DNA from: Bacillota bacterium
GTDB lineage: Bacteria; Bacillota_B; Desulfitobacteriia; Desulfitobacteriales; Desulfitobacteriaceae
Reading direction: 5' to 3'
DNA length: 14,255 nt
Assembly: GCA_021779415.1 (NCBI GenBank)
Contig: JAJYAS010000020.1
Span: forward strand, 1-14,255
The position numbers were made by a program, and so were the translations under genes. The notes under the pieces are model-generated. The model was not told the origin of the DNA. It saw only the letters and a program-made list of their open reading frames with translations, and did no database searches. Positions 1 through 7,102 of the stretch are shown piece by piece. Numbering within the stretch: the stretch's first letter is position 1; each line of letters starts with the position of its first letter.

Positions 1-167
1 AAGGCATCAGCCATTAACGCATTTCCGTCTGTTTTATGATTCATCGTTTGGAGTAATTGATCCAATCCCATAAGTTGAGGTTTTAACCAATACGGAATCA
101 AGATTCCCAACAAAAATAACCCAATTCCTATCCATATTTTCCATGACCTAACTACTTTCCCCACCAC
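1..167 (-). CDS. Unidentified membrane-anchored protein, N-terminal fragment
   Basis: An open frame runs from a GTG at 165-167 off the left edge of the window, giving about 55 residues. The first residues are basic (VGKVVRSWK), followed by one hydrophobic segment (roughly residues 10-26, IWIGIGLFLLGILIPYWL), then a polar stretch beginning KPQLMGLDQ. This is the pattern of a signal anchor with an outside-facing domain. A purine-rich AGGAAAGG lies directly upstream, but spacing to the GTG is tight; a second GTG at 162-164 is an equally possible start. There is no ATG before the membrane segment. I do not recognise the family from this fragment, and the role cannot be told from the neighbours. 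The reading frame, membrane segment and ribosome-binding-like sequence together make a real gene likely. Confidence 0.5.
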   Translation of the reverse strand, partial: MVGKVVRSWKIWIGIGLFLLGILIPYWLKPQLMGLDQLLQTMNHKTDGNALMADA

Positions 168-181
168 CTTTCCTACTTGTA

Positions 182-209
182 ATTATAACATGAAATCGGA
201 ATATGATAA
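182..209 (-). promoter_or_regulatory. Candidate sigma-A promoter for the left-edge gene
   Basis: On the minus strand a perfect TATAAT (182-187) is preceded by TTATCA (204-209, four of six matches to TTGACA) with a 16-bp spacer. Transcription would start near 175, leaving a leader of only about 7-10 nt before the GTG at 167. That is unusually short and weakens the call. Confidence 0.3.
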
Positions 210-306
210 TTTCTTTCCGAGGGCTATTAAAAAAAGCCATACACCCGCATCAAGGAGTTTAACGCTGTCCCAGAATTTAATTTTTATTGATTTGACTTCT
301 TAATAC

Positions 307-399
307 TTATACACTTATCCCTAGTTACACACAGGAGGCTGTGGATAATGTGGATAAGTGGTATAAATTCACTGTTTTTCGCGAAGAAACTGTGAGTAA
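307..399. promoter_or_regulatory. Cluster of DnaA-box-like sites in a 388-bp gene-free stretch
   Basis: The non-coding stretch 168-555 contains two perfect reverse-orientation DnaA boxes, TGTGGATAA at 340-348 and at 349-357, abutting with no gap. Near matches to TTATNCACA flank them: TTATACACT (307-315, one mismatch), TTACACACA (325-333, one mismatch) and, reversed, TGTGAGTAA (391-399, one mismatch). A weaker TTATCCCTA sits at 315-323. DnaA binds such 9-mers; clusters outside oriC are known in Bacillus and serve to titrate DnaA or control genes and replication initiation. No dnaA, dnaN, recF or gyr gene is visible here, so I do not call it the chromosomal origin. The rest of 168-555 is AT-rich, with candidate promoters at both ends and no open frame. 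Confidence 0.6.
312..360. repeat. Nested inverted repeat overlapping the DnaA boxes
   Basis: CACTTATCC (312-320) and GGATAAGTG (352-360) are perfect 9-bp inverted repeats. Inside them CACAG (330-334) and CTGTG (339-343) pair around a 4-nt loop. The arms coincide with box sequences, so the symmetry may simply reflect opposed DnaA boxes, but it could also form a cruciform or an RNA hairpin. No T-run follows on either strand, so it is not a classical terminator. Confidence 0.55.
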
Positions 400-481
400 C
401 TTTGTTGAAAACCTCTTTAATTAGGAGAATTGATAACCGTTGAAAGCTCAAGCGTCATAAAGAATTTAAATTACTCGCTAA

Positions 482-510
482 AATAAAAAGCACTGATCGA
501 CTAATGTCAA
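482..510 (-). promoter_or_regulatory. Candidate weak promoter with repeated TTGACA
   Basis: On the minus strand TTGACA (505-510) is followed after 17 bp by TTTATT (482-487, four of six matches to TATAAT). A second TTGACA occurs at 519-524, 14 bp further upstream, so the hexamer is directly repeated. A transcript from here would cross the DnaA-box cluster before reaching the left-edge gene. Confidence 0.25.
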
Positions 511-555
511 CCAATGCTTGTCAATATCAAAGTAATTCAATTAAAAGTGCTGAGA

Positions 556-858
556 TTAGTATTGCTCACGAGCCGGACGATGGTGTTGATAGCACTCACG
601 GCAGTATACTGGACGATCAGATGTCGGTTGGAAAGGAACTTGAGTTTCTACACCGCAGTCTGCACAGACAACAGTAAACATTTCGCGAGATCTTCCTTCT
701 TGGTTATTACGGCTTGCTTTGCGTGCATTGCGGCACTCACGGCAACGTTGAGGTTCGTTTTCGAAACCCTTTTCAGCATAGAATTCTTGCTCTCCGATTG
801 TAAAAATGAACGTTGCTCCGCAGTCTTTACATACTAGATCTTTGTCTTCAAAGGCCAT
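556..858 (-). CDS. Small protein with two zinc-ribbon CxxC pairs per half
   Basis: A 100-residue protein. The chosen ATG (856-858) is preceded by AAGGGGAA at good spacing; an in-frame upstream ATG would add 32 residues that look like untranslated leader. Four CxxC pairs are visible: C10-C13, C39-C42, C65-C68 and C86-C89, forming two consecutive zinc ribbons. The second of each set reads CREC, and the C-terminal part CRECYQHHRP is typical of the 'probable zinc-ribbon domain' small proteins of clostridia. The middle (about 43-59) is basic and polar, suggesting nucleic-acid or ribosome contact, but no function is established that I can name. It has its own promoter-like sequence downstream of comFC, so it need not be part of the comF operon. 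Family-level recognition is firm; function is unknown. Confidence 0.85.
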   Translation of the reverse strand: MAFEDKDLVCKDCGATFIFTIGEQEFYAEKGFENEPQRCRECRNARKASRNNQEGRSREMFTVVCADCGVETQVPFQPTSDRPVYCRECYQHHRPAREQY

Positions 859-913
859 GAAAGATATTCCCCTTACGTAAAAAAATGTAATAGGCTGTGC
901 CCATCCACTAATT

Positions 914-942
914 ATTATAACGCTAAATTCATGCAGGCACAA
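914..942 (-). promoter_or_regulatory. Probable sigma-A promoter of the zinc-ribbon gene
   Basis: On the minus strand TATAAT (914-919) lies 17 bp downstream of TTGTGC (937-942, the first three bases matching TTGACA). The -35 lies inside the last codons of comFC. The start point would fall near 907, giving a leader of about 49 nt before the ATG at 858. Confidence 0.5.
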
Positions 943-1672
943 GTTTTTTTTCAATTCCAGCTGCTATACATAACCCGAAAATGGATCGAACTCCGCTTGA
1001 ACGCAAGACCTCCGCCACCGCTTCAAGTGTTGCTCCCGTCGTCGTCACATCATCTACAAGCCACACGCTTCTCCCCTCCAGATGCTCAGGTTGTCGCACC
1101 ACAAAAGCTCCTTGCAGGTTATGGAGGCGTTCCTGACGAGAAAGCAGAACTTGAGACACGGTTGGCTCGATCCGTTCAACCCCCGAGAGAATCGACAATC
1201 CCAATTCCCAATGTAACGCCGAGGAAATGACCTCTGCCTGATTATACCCCCGTTCTGCTAAACGGGTGGCGTGCATCGGAACGGCCACAATGCCATCAAC
1301 AGCAGGAAGTTGGCTGATCGCCCAATCTGAAAATGGCCGAGCAATTTTCATGACCTCCCGAGGGTGTGCTTTAAACTTTACGTTTTGGATAAATTCTCTT
1401 AATCCCCCCGAATAGTGTCCCCAGGCTGTAACCTGATCCAGCTGTATTGGACCCTTTCCAGCATTGCAGTCAAGGCAACGCAGTTCCGTTATAGCAATTA
1501 ACTTTCCACACCCCTTACACCGCCCCAACTCCGGATGAAGATAGTCCGTTGTACAAATCGGACAGATTGGGCCATTCTCTCTGCCACATAATACGCAAGC
1601 TTCTTCTTCCGTATACCATAACGCCCGAGTGATCTTAGCTACTTCCTTCTTGAAGGCTTTTACGGTTTCCAC
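929..1672 (-). CDS. comFC: ComF-family phosphoribosyltransferase-like protein ComFC
   Basis: A 247-residue cytoplasmic protein of the ComF family, required for DNA uptake in transformable bacteria, where it works with the ComFA helicase. The N-terminal 70 residues carry eight cysteines in four CxxC pairs (C26/C29, C37/C40, C52/C55, C66/C69), consistent with two zinc sites. The C-terminal part has the type I phosphoribosyltransferase fold signature: a PMHATRLAERGYNQAE block near residues 131-147 and the PRPP-binding loop LVDDVTTTGAT at about 205-215. The start is GTG (1670-1672); the GAGGGGGG ribosome site lies inside the last codons of comFA, whose stop is 6 bp upstream, so the two are probably translationally coupled. 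No catalysed reaction is proven for the family. Its length is normal and no damage is seen. Confidence 0.93.
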   Translation of the reverse strand: METVKAFKKEVAKITRALWYTEEEACVLCGRENGPICPICTTDYLHPELGRCKGCGKLIAITELRCLDCNAGKGPIQLDQVTAWGHYSGGLREFIQNVKFKAHPREVMKIARPFSDWAISQLPAVDGIVAVPMHATRLAERGYNQAEVISSALHWELGLSILSGVERIEPTVSQVLLSRQERLHNLQGAFVVRQPEHLEGRSVWLVDDVTTTGATLEAVAEVLRSSGVRSIFGLCIAAGIEKKLVPA

Positions 1673-1678
1673 GCTGTT

Positions 1679-3085
1679 TTAGCCCCCCTCAATGAGTCCT
1701 AATTCCAAAGCCCGCTTATTTTGCTCCTCTATCCACTTCACTGCCGTCTTCATAGCCGAAGTCCTTTGCTTAGATATGAATATGACTCTTCCCTCTGGGC
1801 TTTCTCGGGTTCGCCCCACTCTTCCCGCCATTTGTACCAAAGCCCGTTCATCGAAGACAGGGTGATCTGCTGCCAAAACAACGACTTGTATTCCGGATAG
1901 GGTTATACCTCTTTCTAAGATGGTCGTACTCACAAAAAGGTCAAACTTACCCTGACGCAACCGCTCAAGTTTCCCAGAACGCCCTGGGTCTGCACTATAA
2001 CTGCCGTCAATGTTCCAATCTGGAAATCTTCGTTGAAACCACTTTATCCATGGATTAAGCCAGGAGATCTTAGGGACGAATACCAACACAGGTCCCTTCA
2101 CCCTTAGTGTTTCAATCAGAGAGGACCATAGTCCCTTGCCCCCGTTAGGATCTAGCGAACGCCGGAGTCTTTCCCAAATTGGAACGGGCAAAGGGGTGCG
2201 ATGATGCCGTGCAGGAAGACGGATGAGCCGCATCCTACCTTGTTGAACCGCCTTTAAACCTTCCTGGGAAGGGGTTGCCGTCAAGTAGAGTATTTTACCT
2301 CCTTGACGCAGAGCATGGTTTAATCCCCATTCTAAAGCCCGGCTCCCATGATAAGGAAAAGCATCCATCTCATCCATGAAAATCACATCAAATGCTCGCC
2401 AAAATCTTAGTACTTGGTGGGTGGTCGCCAGTACCATTCCTCCACTTTGAAATTTTACGGACGTCGTTCCTGACAAAACTTGAAACGGATAATCTTTAAA
2501 GTCCCTTTGCAGCCTTGGAACAATGTCATGAATGACATCTTGACGAGGTGCGGCAAAAAGTACCGATTTCCCCTCTTTCAGAGCTCTAGCGGCAGATGGG
2601 AAACACACCTCTGTTTTTCCTGCACCACAAGCTGCCCAGAGAAGGGCCTTTTCTGCGAAGGGGTCTCGCAAGAATTCTAACACTTGTTCGCTGGCGAGAC
2701 GTTGGGCTTCTGTTAGGACCCAGTGTGGCCGAAATCGAACCTCTGTAGGACCTTCCAAAAGTGAACGATGGTCTCGATAAAGAACCTCCAAGGAGGTGCT
2801 TGGCCCGATACTCTCACAACTTCGACACGTTGCGGCTATCCCATGAAGACTGGGCCACTCCTCCACATCCGTTTCCCCGCAACGCTGACACTGCCACCCA
2901 CTGCCCAGTGACTTCACAGCGGGGGTCCACTGAGCTAATCCTTGCTCTACATTTAGATGAGCAAATTTGATGATTTCCTGAGCGTCAACCTTAAGCTCCC
3001 GTGCGAGTCTACGGAGATCACTCAGCGAAAGCTGCCTTCCCAATACGAGCCGATTGAAGGCCTTCCTGACCTCATCATTTTGCAT
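1679..3085 (-). CDS. comFA: ComFA-type DEAD-box DNA translocase/helicase
   Basis: A 468-residue superfamily 2 ATPase. Using the ATG at 3083-3085, a zinc finger is formed by C66/C69 and C87/C90. Then follow Walker A (ACGAGKTE, about 152-159), the DEAD-like motif DEMD (238-241), motif III LTATPS (268-273), and motif VI QMAGRVGR (418-425) in the second RecA-like domain. The zinc finger plus helicase layout is that of ComFA, the cytosolic motor thought to pull single-stranded DNA through ComEC during transformation. I chose 3085 because AGGAGAGGGG lies just upstream; ATGs at 3118 and 3103 are in frame, but the first has no ribosome site and the second a weaker one. comFC follows directly; comFB, which lies between them in Bacillus, is absent. 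Natural competence itself is an inference. Confidence 0.9.
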   Translation of the reverse strand: MQNDEVRKAFNRLVLGRQLSLSDLRRLARELKVDAQEIIKFAHLNVEQGLAQWTPAVKSLGSGWQCQRCGETDVEEWPSLHGIAATCRSCESIGPSTSLEVLYRDHRSLLEGPTEVRFRPHWVLTEAQRLASEQVLEFLRDPFAEKALLWAACGAGKTEVCFPSAARALKEGKSVLFAAPRQDVIHDIVPRLQRDFKDYPFQVLSGTTSVKFQSGGMVLATTHQVLRFWRAFDVIFMDEMDAFPYHGSRALEWGLNHALRQGGKILYLTATPSQEGLKAVQQGRMRLIRLPARHHRTPLPVPIWERLRRSLDPNGGKGLWSSLIETLRVKGPVLVFVPKISWLNPWIKWFQRRFPDWNIDGSYSADPGRSGKLERLRQGKFDLFVSTTILERGITLSGIQVVVLAADHPVFDERALVQMAGRVGRTRESPEGRVIFISKQRTSAMKTAVKWIEEQNKRALELGLIEGG

Positions 3086-3130
3086 ACCTACCCCTCTCCT
3101 CATGTTCGTTCCTGCCATTCTGAGGCAGGT

Positions 3131-3520
3131 TTATGTATCCCCACATGTATCACGACCCTCTGCATAAAGAGGGCACATAGTTATCCCGATTTCTGGGAAC
3201 CGCCGTTGAAGACAAGATAGGTATCTTTGGGCCTGTCTCGAGTCGATGCCTTGGAAGACGTGGACTTCAAGCCACAACGGGACGTTAAACCTCTTCCTTA
3301 ACTGGGGCAATTCATTTTGAAGACACCAAAAATGTTTCTCTAACTCCTCATCTCCCGGATCCGAGTCCCAGACATAGTTTAAACAATGTGTTTCACTGCT
3401 AAGTCTTTCCCTCCAAGTCTCAATTAAAGACTGGCATTTCGGTGGAATACTCCATTCCAAGCCTGAAACGATTCTCCACAAAAGACTTCCTAAGATCAAA
3501 ATAACGCCGAGCAAGACCAT
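3131..3520 (-). CDS. Small membrane-anchored protein of unknown function
   Basis: A 129-residue protein starting at an ATG with a strong ribosome site (AGGAGGTGG, about 5 nt spacing). Residues 1-18 are a hydrophobic N-terminal segment (VLLGVILILGSLLW), so the protein is probably anchored with its remaining 110 residues outside the membrane. Five cysteines are spread through the domain (in KCQS, HCLN, WCLQ, SCLQ, MCPLY) plus one near the C-terminus (TCGD). This could mean disulfides or metal binding if the domain is exported. I do not recognise the family. It sits 23 bp downstream of the ligase-like gene and 45 bp upstream of comFA, in a likely operon running from fabZ to comFC. Its codon use looks like that of its neighbours. 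The strong ribosome site and position make it a real gene. Confidence 0.75.
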   Translation of the reverse strand: MVLLGVILILGSLLWRIVSGLEWSIPPKCQSLIETWRERLSSETHCLNYVWDSDPGDEELEKHFWCLQNELPQLRKRFNVPLWLEVHVFQGIDSRQAQRYLSCLQRRFPEIGITMCPLYAEGRDTCGDT

Positions 3521-3543
3521 CTAAACCACCTCCTACCCACAAC

Positions 3544-5343
3544 CTATGTTCTGGGCGGGGGTTGCGTAAGTTGTCTTAGCCGAGCATACTCCGCTAAGAG
3601 TTTAATATGTTCGGGGGGCTGAAAACTTCGGTAATTCTTCCAAAGAAATCTCTCTGCAACCGTGAGGTTATTGACTTTCCCCTCAATTTTCCGCGGTACG
3701 TCCTCCACCCAGTGATAGAAAACCGTGGCCGTTTCCCTTTGTGTGTACCGCTGCACCTCAGCGGCATCCCATACAGCCGACTGGGCCCATTCATACGTTG
3801 CTAAGTCCAGTGGTTGCCAGTGAAGTACTTCTTCTACAGCCTTCAAGCCGGATTTGCTGTCCCCTTGCCTTAAGAGGAACTCAGCTTGCTCTCGTCGCGT
3901 GCCGATTTGCGTTTGATCCCAGTTCAAGCTCCTATTCCAAAGAACTATACTCTTATCAGGGGCCTGGTCCGACCAGTGACGCGCCTGTGTATTCCAGCTT
4001 TTCTCCGGCTCTAGAAGTGCAGGATTTACGAGTGTACTTCCACAAGCCAGACACAGAATTAGACTTAACCCCAGCGCGCCCTTGTTGCCCAGATTGATCG
4101 CAAGTTTATCCCTCTTAAATAAAAGAGGACTAGGGTATTCATTTCTTTGTTGGAAACTCCCGAATAGTAGCCAAAATAAAAGCCCCAAGGCGCCAAAGGA
4201 GAAATCCGCATCCACCAGACTATGTAAGGCCAAAAAGAGTAAAGCCCCCCCCACTTGAAACTGCGCTTTGGGGAGTTTCTTTTTCCGGGTTTTCCATATG
4301 TAAGCTAACAGGTAACAGCCCCAAATTCCTAAGTTCAGGATTCCAAGGACGCCCTGGTTTAACAATATATGAATGAAGCTTGAATGAGGATCCGCAGTCC
4401 AATACGGAACGTGCTGAACCGTGGGAAAGGCCATCCACCCTCCTGCTCGGGGATAACCCCCTGCTTGCCAGGCCAAGTTTATCCCATCCTGAAAGTAGGC
4501 TAGCCGTTCCTGCCAACTCGAAGAGGAAAAACCCCAAGCCGCCAGATTCTTCCAGGCGGGTTTATAATAGAGTAGCATGAAGACGGTCCCTGTAATTCCT
4601 AGCGCGATCACCCACAGGTCTTTTAATCGTTGACCCGTTCTTTTTGCTCTCGTTTGTAATTGTTGACGGATTGCTAAAATCGGAGACCGTCTGTGGGACC
4701 TTAGCCAGAACAAGAACTGCTGACCCCCAAACACAACTAGAAATAACCCCACCCCAGCACGTGAACCTGTACCCAATAAAGAAATTCCCAAGAAAATTCT
4801 TACAGGAAGTCTGCGCGGATGAAGTAAGAGCGCCGCTCCCAAAAAGACCGCTGTGGCATTGGGATAACCAAAGACAGAACTTAATCTTCCCGCCACTCTG
4901 CTCACCCAAGGTAGCCAGCCAATGATTGCCACAATAAGTGCTAGCCCTTCAACAGATCGGACTAGGTGTTCTTTTGCTGTTACATCCGAAGATATACGAT
5001 TTCCCAGCCGATAGGCAAGCCAAAAGATTCCCCACTCCAAGGCCTCAAGCAATCCTTCTTCAACTTTGACAGGATGAAGCACCCCCGAGATCGACAAGCA
5101 GAACATCCCCAAAAGCAAGGCATCTGTCAGCCCAAAGGCGGAAGACGACTCAATTTCCAGCTTAAATCTTCGATACAAGTGAGCCGTAAGAAAATAACCT
5201 GATAAAGCGAATCCGAGAATAATCCATTCTAGAGGAAAATAAAGGCCGTGAGCAATAACGCTAAAGGTTAGAAAAAGAGCTAGGGGTCGTCCGTTATTAC
5301 TCCTAGCTCTGCTGACTTGTTTTTGTAACGTTGAACCGATCAC
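3544..5343 (-). CDS. O-antigen-ligase-like polytopic membrane protein with soluble C-terminal domain
   Basis: A 599-residue protein with about 11-13 predicted membrane segments up to residue 439, then a 160-residue soluble tail. Family signs are the segment [12 protein letters not shown] (158-169), GTGSRAG (191-197), an external loop of about 60 residues, and [14 protein letters not shown] (318-331), where H320 matches the conserved loop histidine of WaaL/PglL-type ligases and Wzy-like polymerases. Such enzymes move glycans from undecaprenyl-diphosphate to an acceptor on the outer face of the membrane. The tail (440-599) is helical and TPR-like in look ([21 protein letters not shown]). The GTG start overlaps the fabZ stop by 4 nt (GTGA), so the two are coupled. 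A monoderm has no LPS core, so the likely product is a glycoprotein or other surface glycan; the exact substrate cannot be read from sequence. Confidence 0.8.
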   Translation of the reverse strand: MIGSTLQKQVSRARSNNGRPLALFLTFSVIAHGLYFPLEWIILGFALSGYFLTAHLYRRFKLEIESSSAFGLTDALLLGMFCLSISGVLHPVKVEEGLLEALEWGIFWLAYRLGNRISSDVTAKEHLVRSVEGLALIVAIIGWLPWVSRVAGRLSSVFGYPNATAVFLGAALLLHPRRLPVRIFLGISLLGTGSRAGVGLFLVVFGGQQFLFWLRSHRRSPILAIRQQLQTRAKRTGQRLKDLWVIALGITGTVFMLLYYKPAWKNLAAWGFSSSSWQERLAYFQDGINLAWQAGGYPRAGGWMAFPTVQHVPYWTADPHSSFIHILLNQGVLGILNLGIWGCYLLAYIWKTRKKKLPKAQFQVGGALLFLALHSLVDADFSFGALGLLFWLLFGSFQQRNEYPSPLLFKRDKLAINLGNKGALGLSLILCLACGSTLVNPALLEPEKSWNTQARHWSDQAPDKSIVLWNRSLNWDQTQIGTRREQAEFLLRQGDSKSGLKAVEEVLHWQPLDLATYEWAQSAVWDAAEVQRYTQRETATVFYHWVEDVPRKIEGKVNNLTVAERFLWKNYRSFQPPEHIKLLAEYARLRQLTQPPPRT

Positions 5344-5780
5344 TGAGGAGGGTTCTTCCGCTCAAGGAAAAATTTAAGGGTGCCTTCTGCAGCCAGAGCA
5401 TCTCCTACATACGCTTTACCACTGGCCACGCCATATGTTTTGCGTAACTTTAACAGTTCTACTTCTAAGCGGAGTTGATCTCCGGGAATCACTTGCCTCT
5501 TAAACTTCACGTCATCTAATCCTGCAAACAACCCTAAGTAACCCTTATATTCCGGCATTTTTAGAATAGCCACAGTTCCGACTTGAGCCAGTGCTTCTAT
5601 GATCAGTACCCCAGGCATAATGGGGTGTCCCGGAAAATGACCCTGAAAAAACCACTCATTAATGGATAGATTCTTAATCCCTACTGCCCTTTTTCCTACT
5701 TCAAGTTCTATGATACGATCGACCAGAAGAAAGGGATACCGATGGGGAATAATCTCCTGGATCTCTTGAGTCTCTAACAA
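5340..5780 (-). CDS. fabZ: 3-hydroxyacyl-[acyl-carrier-protein] dehydratase FabZ
   Basis: A 146-residue single hot-dog-fold enzyme, normal in length. It removes water from (3R)-hydroxyacyl-ACP to give trans-2-enoyl-ACP in the elongation cycle of type II fatty acid synthesis. Visible signatures are [12 protein letters not shown] (11-22), [12 protein letters not shown] (47-58) with catalytic H48, and IEALAQVG (61-68) with catalytic E62. The start is TTG (5778-5780) with an excellent AAGGAGG ribosome site. In Bacillus, fabZ also lies a few genes from spoIIID-mbl, so the position is partly conserved. It heads the minus-strand unit ending in comFC and is divergent from the GT4 gene. The TTG start may lower its translation. 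Confidence 0.95.
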   Translation of the reverse strand: MLETQEIQEIIPHRYPFLLVDRIIELEVGKRAVGIKNLSINEWFFQGHFPGHPIMPGVLIIEALAQVGTVAILKMPEYKGYLGLFAGLDDVKFKRQVIPGDQLRLEVELLKLRKTYGVASGKAYVGDALAAEGTLKFFLERKNPPQ

Positions 5781-5839
5781 CGAAATTCCTCCTTAAAATG
5801 CACATGTCACTTGCAGATATGGATCACTTTGCATATGAT

Positions 5840-5858
5840 GGGAATTAGATCTTTTCCC
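5840..5858. repeat. Short inverted repeat in the fabZ/GT4 divergent promoter region
   Basis: GGGAA (5840-5844) and TTCCC (5854-5858) flank 9 nt in the middle of the 126-bp space between the divergent fabZ and GT4 starts. It has operator-like geometry, but only 5 bp per arm. A TATAAC at 5871-5876 could be a plus-strand -10, without a convincing -35. Confidence 0.25.
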
Positions 5859-5906
5859 ACCCATAAATAGTATAACCAAGTTTGAGGCTGAAGGGAAGAT
5901 ATTGCT

Positions 5907-7052
5907 ATGAAAACCTACAATATTTTACATATTATTGGGGGAGGAGAAATAGGGGGGGCCGAGCAACATGTACTCTCTCTGCTTAAGGGTTTAAACCGGA
6001 AGCATTTCACTCCCCATTTGGCTTGCCTTGTCGACGGACCCTTTGCAGACCTTGTTCAGGAAAATAAGATCTCCACACAAACCTTCTCGATGCGCTATCC
6101 CCTTGACCTTTCCCCCCTTCCGAGCCTCATTCACTGGTCCCGTCGGAAAGAGATAGACCTTGTTCACACCCACGGTTCCCGGGCCAATCTTCTAGGACGG
6201 TTAGGGGCAAAATGGCTAGGGATTCCTAGCCTGACCACCGTCCATAGCTCGCTTGCCTACGACTATCGTTCTCCTTGGTCTGCCCGTATGGCTTTAACAC
6301 TTGACCGCCTGACTCTTCCCTTGACTTCGGGGATTATCACCGTATCTGAGTATTTGGCCGAGGAAGTCGCCTCAAGAGGAGGCAAGAATCTTGTCACCAT
6401 TTATAATGGCCAAGCTCCCATCTCCTTTGCCGATAGGAATCCTTCTCGCCAGCGATTTCGCCACCAATGGGGAATTCCTTCAAATGCCCTCGTCCTTGGC
6501 ACGATTGGCCGCCTCCATCCGACTAAAGGACAGTCGCATTTAATCAAGGCAGCAACCCTACTGAGCTCAATCTTTCCAAACCTTCACCTTTTACTTATTG
6601 GCGATGGTCCCCTTCGTCAAGAACTAGAATTGGAGCTCCAACATCTTGCTCTTCCCTATACCCTAACTGGATACCTCCCCAAGGCCCATGAAACTCTCCC
6701 TGCTATGGACCTTTTCGTCCTGCCCTCGGTTAGTGAAGGTATGGGGTTAGTCCTTCTCGAAGCAATGCAAGCGGGAGTCCCCATTGTTGCCAGTGCTGTC
6801 GGAGGAATTCCTGAAGTGATTCGGGCCGGAAAGGATGGTTTACTTGTTCCACCTGGGGATGTCAGTGGGCTGGCCCAAGCCTGTGCTTCGATCATCGAGA
6901 ACCCGAATTTGGCGAAGTCCCTTGTTCTCTCCGGTCAAGACCGCTGGCAGACGTTTTCTCTGAAAACAATGTTCAGGGAAACCGAGCAAGTATACAATCG
7001 CATACTTGCTAAAGCCAGCCGTTCCTTCCAAAACTCACGAAATACTGAATAA
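5907..7052 (+). CDS. GT4-family glycosyltransferase
   Basis: A 381-residue GT-B fold retaining glycosyltransferase, the only plus-strand gene in the window. The N-terminal Rossmann domain starts HIIGGGEIGGAEQHV (8-22), the glycine-rich acceptor-side loop of GT4 enzymes. The C-terminal donor domain shows GTIGRLHPTKGQ (near 198-209), LLIGDGPLR and the EX7E signature EGMGLVLLEAM (near 278-288), which binds the nucleotide-sugar. Such enzymes act at the inner membrane face, adding hexose or related sugars to lipid- or undecaprenyl-linked acceptors; the actual sugar cannot be told. The ATG has a GAAGGGAAG ribosome site. It is divergent from fabZ and convergent with rsgI, so it is transcribed alone. 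With the ligase-like gene and the TagA-like gene nearby it may serve a surface glycan pathway, which is inference from proximity. Confidence 0.9.
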   Translation: MKTYNILHIIGGGEIGGAEQHVLSLLKGLNRKHFTPHLACLVDGPFADLVQENKISTQTFSMRYPLDLSPLPSLIHWSRRKEIDLVHTHGSRANLLGRLGAKWLGIPSLTTVHSSLAYDYRSPWSARMALTLDRLTLPLTSGIITVSEYLAEEVASRGGKNLVTIYNGQAPISFADRNPSRQRFRHQWGIPSNALVLGTIGRLHPTKGQSHLIKAATLLSSIFPNLHLLLIGDGPLRQELELELQHLALPYTLTGYLPKAHETLPAMDLFVLPSVSEGMGLVLLEAMQAGVPIVASAVGGIPEVIRAGKDGLLVPPGDVSGLAQACASIIENPNLAKSLVLSGQDRWQTFSLKTMFRETEQVYNRILAKASRSFQNSRNTE

Positions 7053-7102
7053 CTGTAGAAGAAAGGTTGAGCGAATTTCGCCCAACCTTTCTTCTACAGT
7101 TA
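7050..7102. terminator. Long palindrome containing the stop codons of two convergent genes
   Basis: Arms 7050-7069 and 7083-7102 are perfect 20-bp inverted repeats; past one mismatch, GCGA (7071-7074) pairs with TCGC (7078-7081) around a 3-nt loop, for about 24 pairs. The TAA of the GT4 gene (7050-7052) and the TAA of rsgI (7100-7102 reversed) are the outermost triplets. It would fold in transcripts from either side. No T-run follows on either strand, so classical Rho-independent release is uncertain, but a 3' end role is likely. Confidence 0.75.

Noticed and set aside
168..555. Chromosomal replication origin
   Set aside because: DnaA boxes are present, but no dnaA, dnaN, recF or gyr gene is nearby and the flanking genes belong to the spoIIID/comF region, so I call it only a DnaA-box cluster.
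514..837. A 107-codon plus-strand open frame next to the DnaA cluster
   Set aside because: It overlaps the zinc-ribbon gene in antisense, and its cysteine/leucine-rich translation is a shadow of the CxxC codons.
1400..1415. A second sigma-I-like C-run followed by CGAA
   Set aside because: It lies inside comFC with no spacer between the elements and on the strand opposite to the genes; chance match.
3741..4097. Plus-strand open frame of 118 codons
   Set aside because: Antisense to the soluble C-terminal domain of the ligase-like gene; no start signal and no protein-like pattern.
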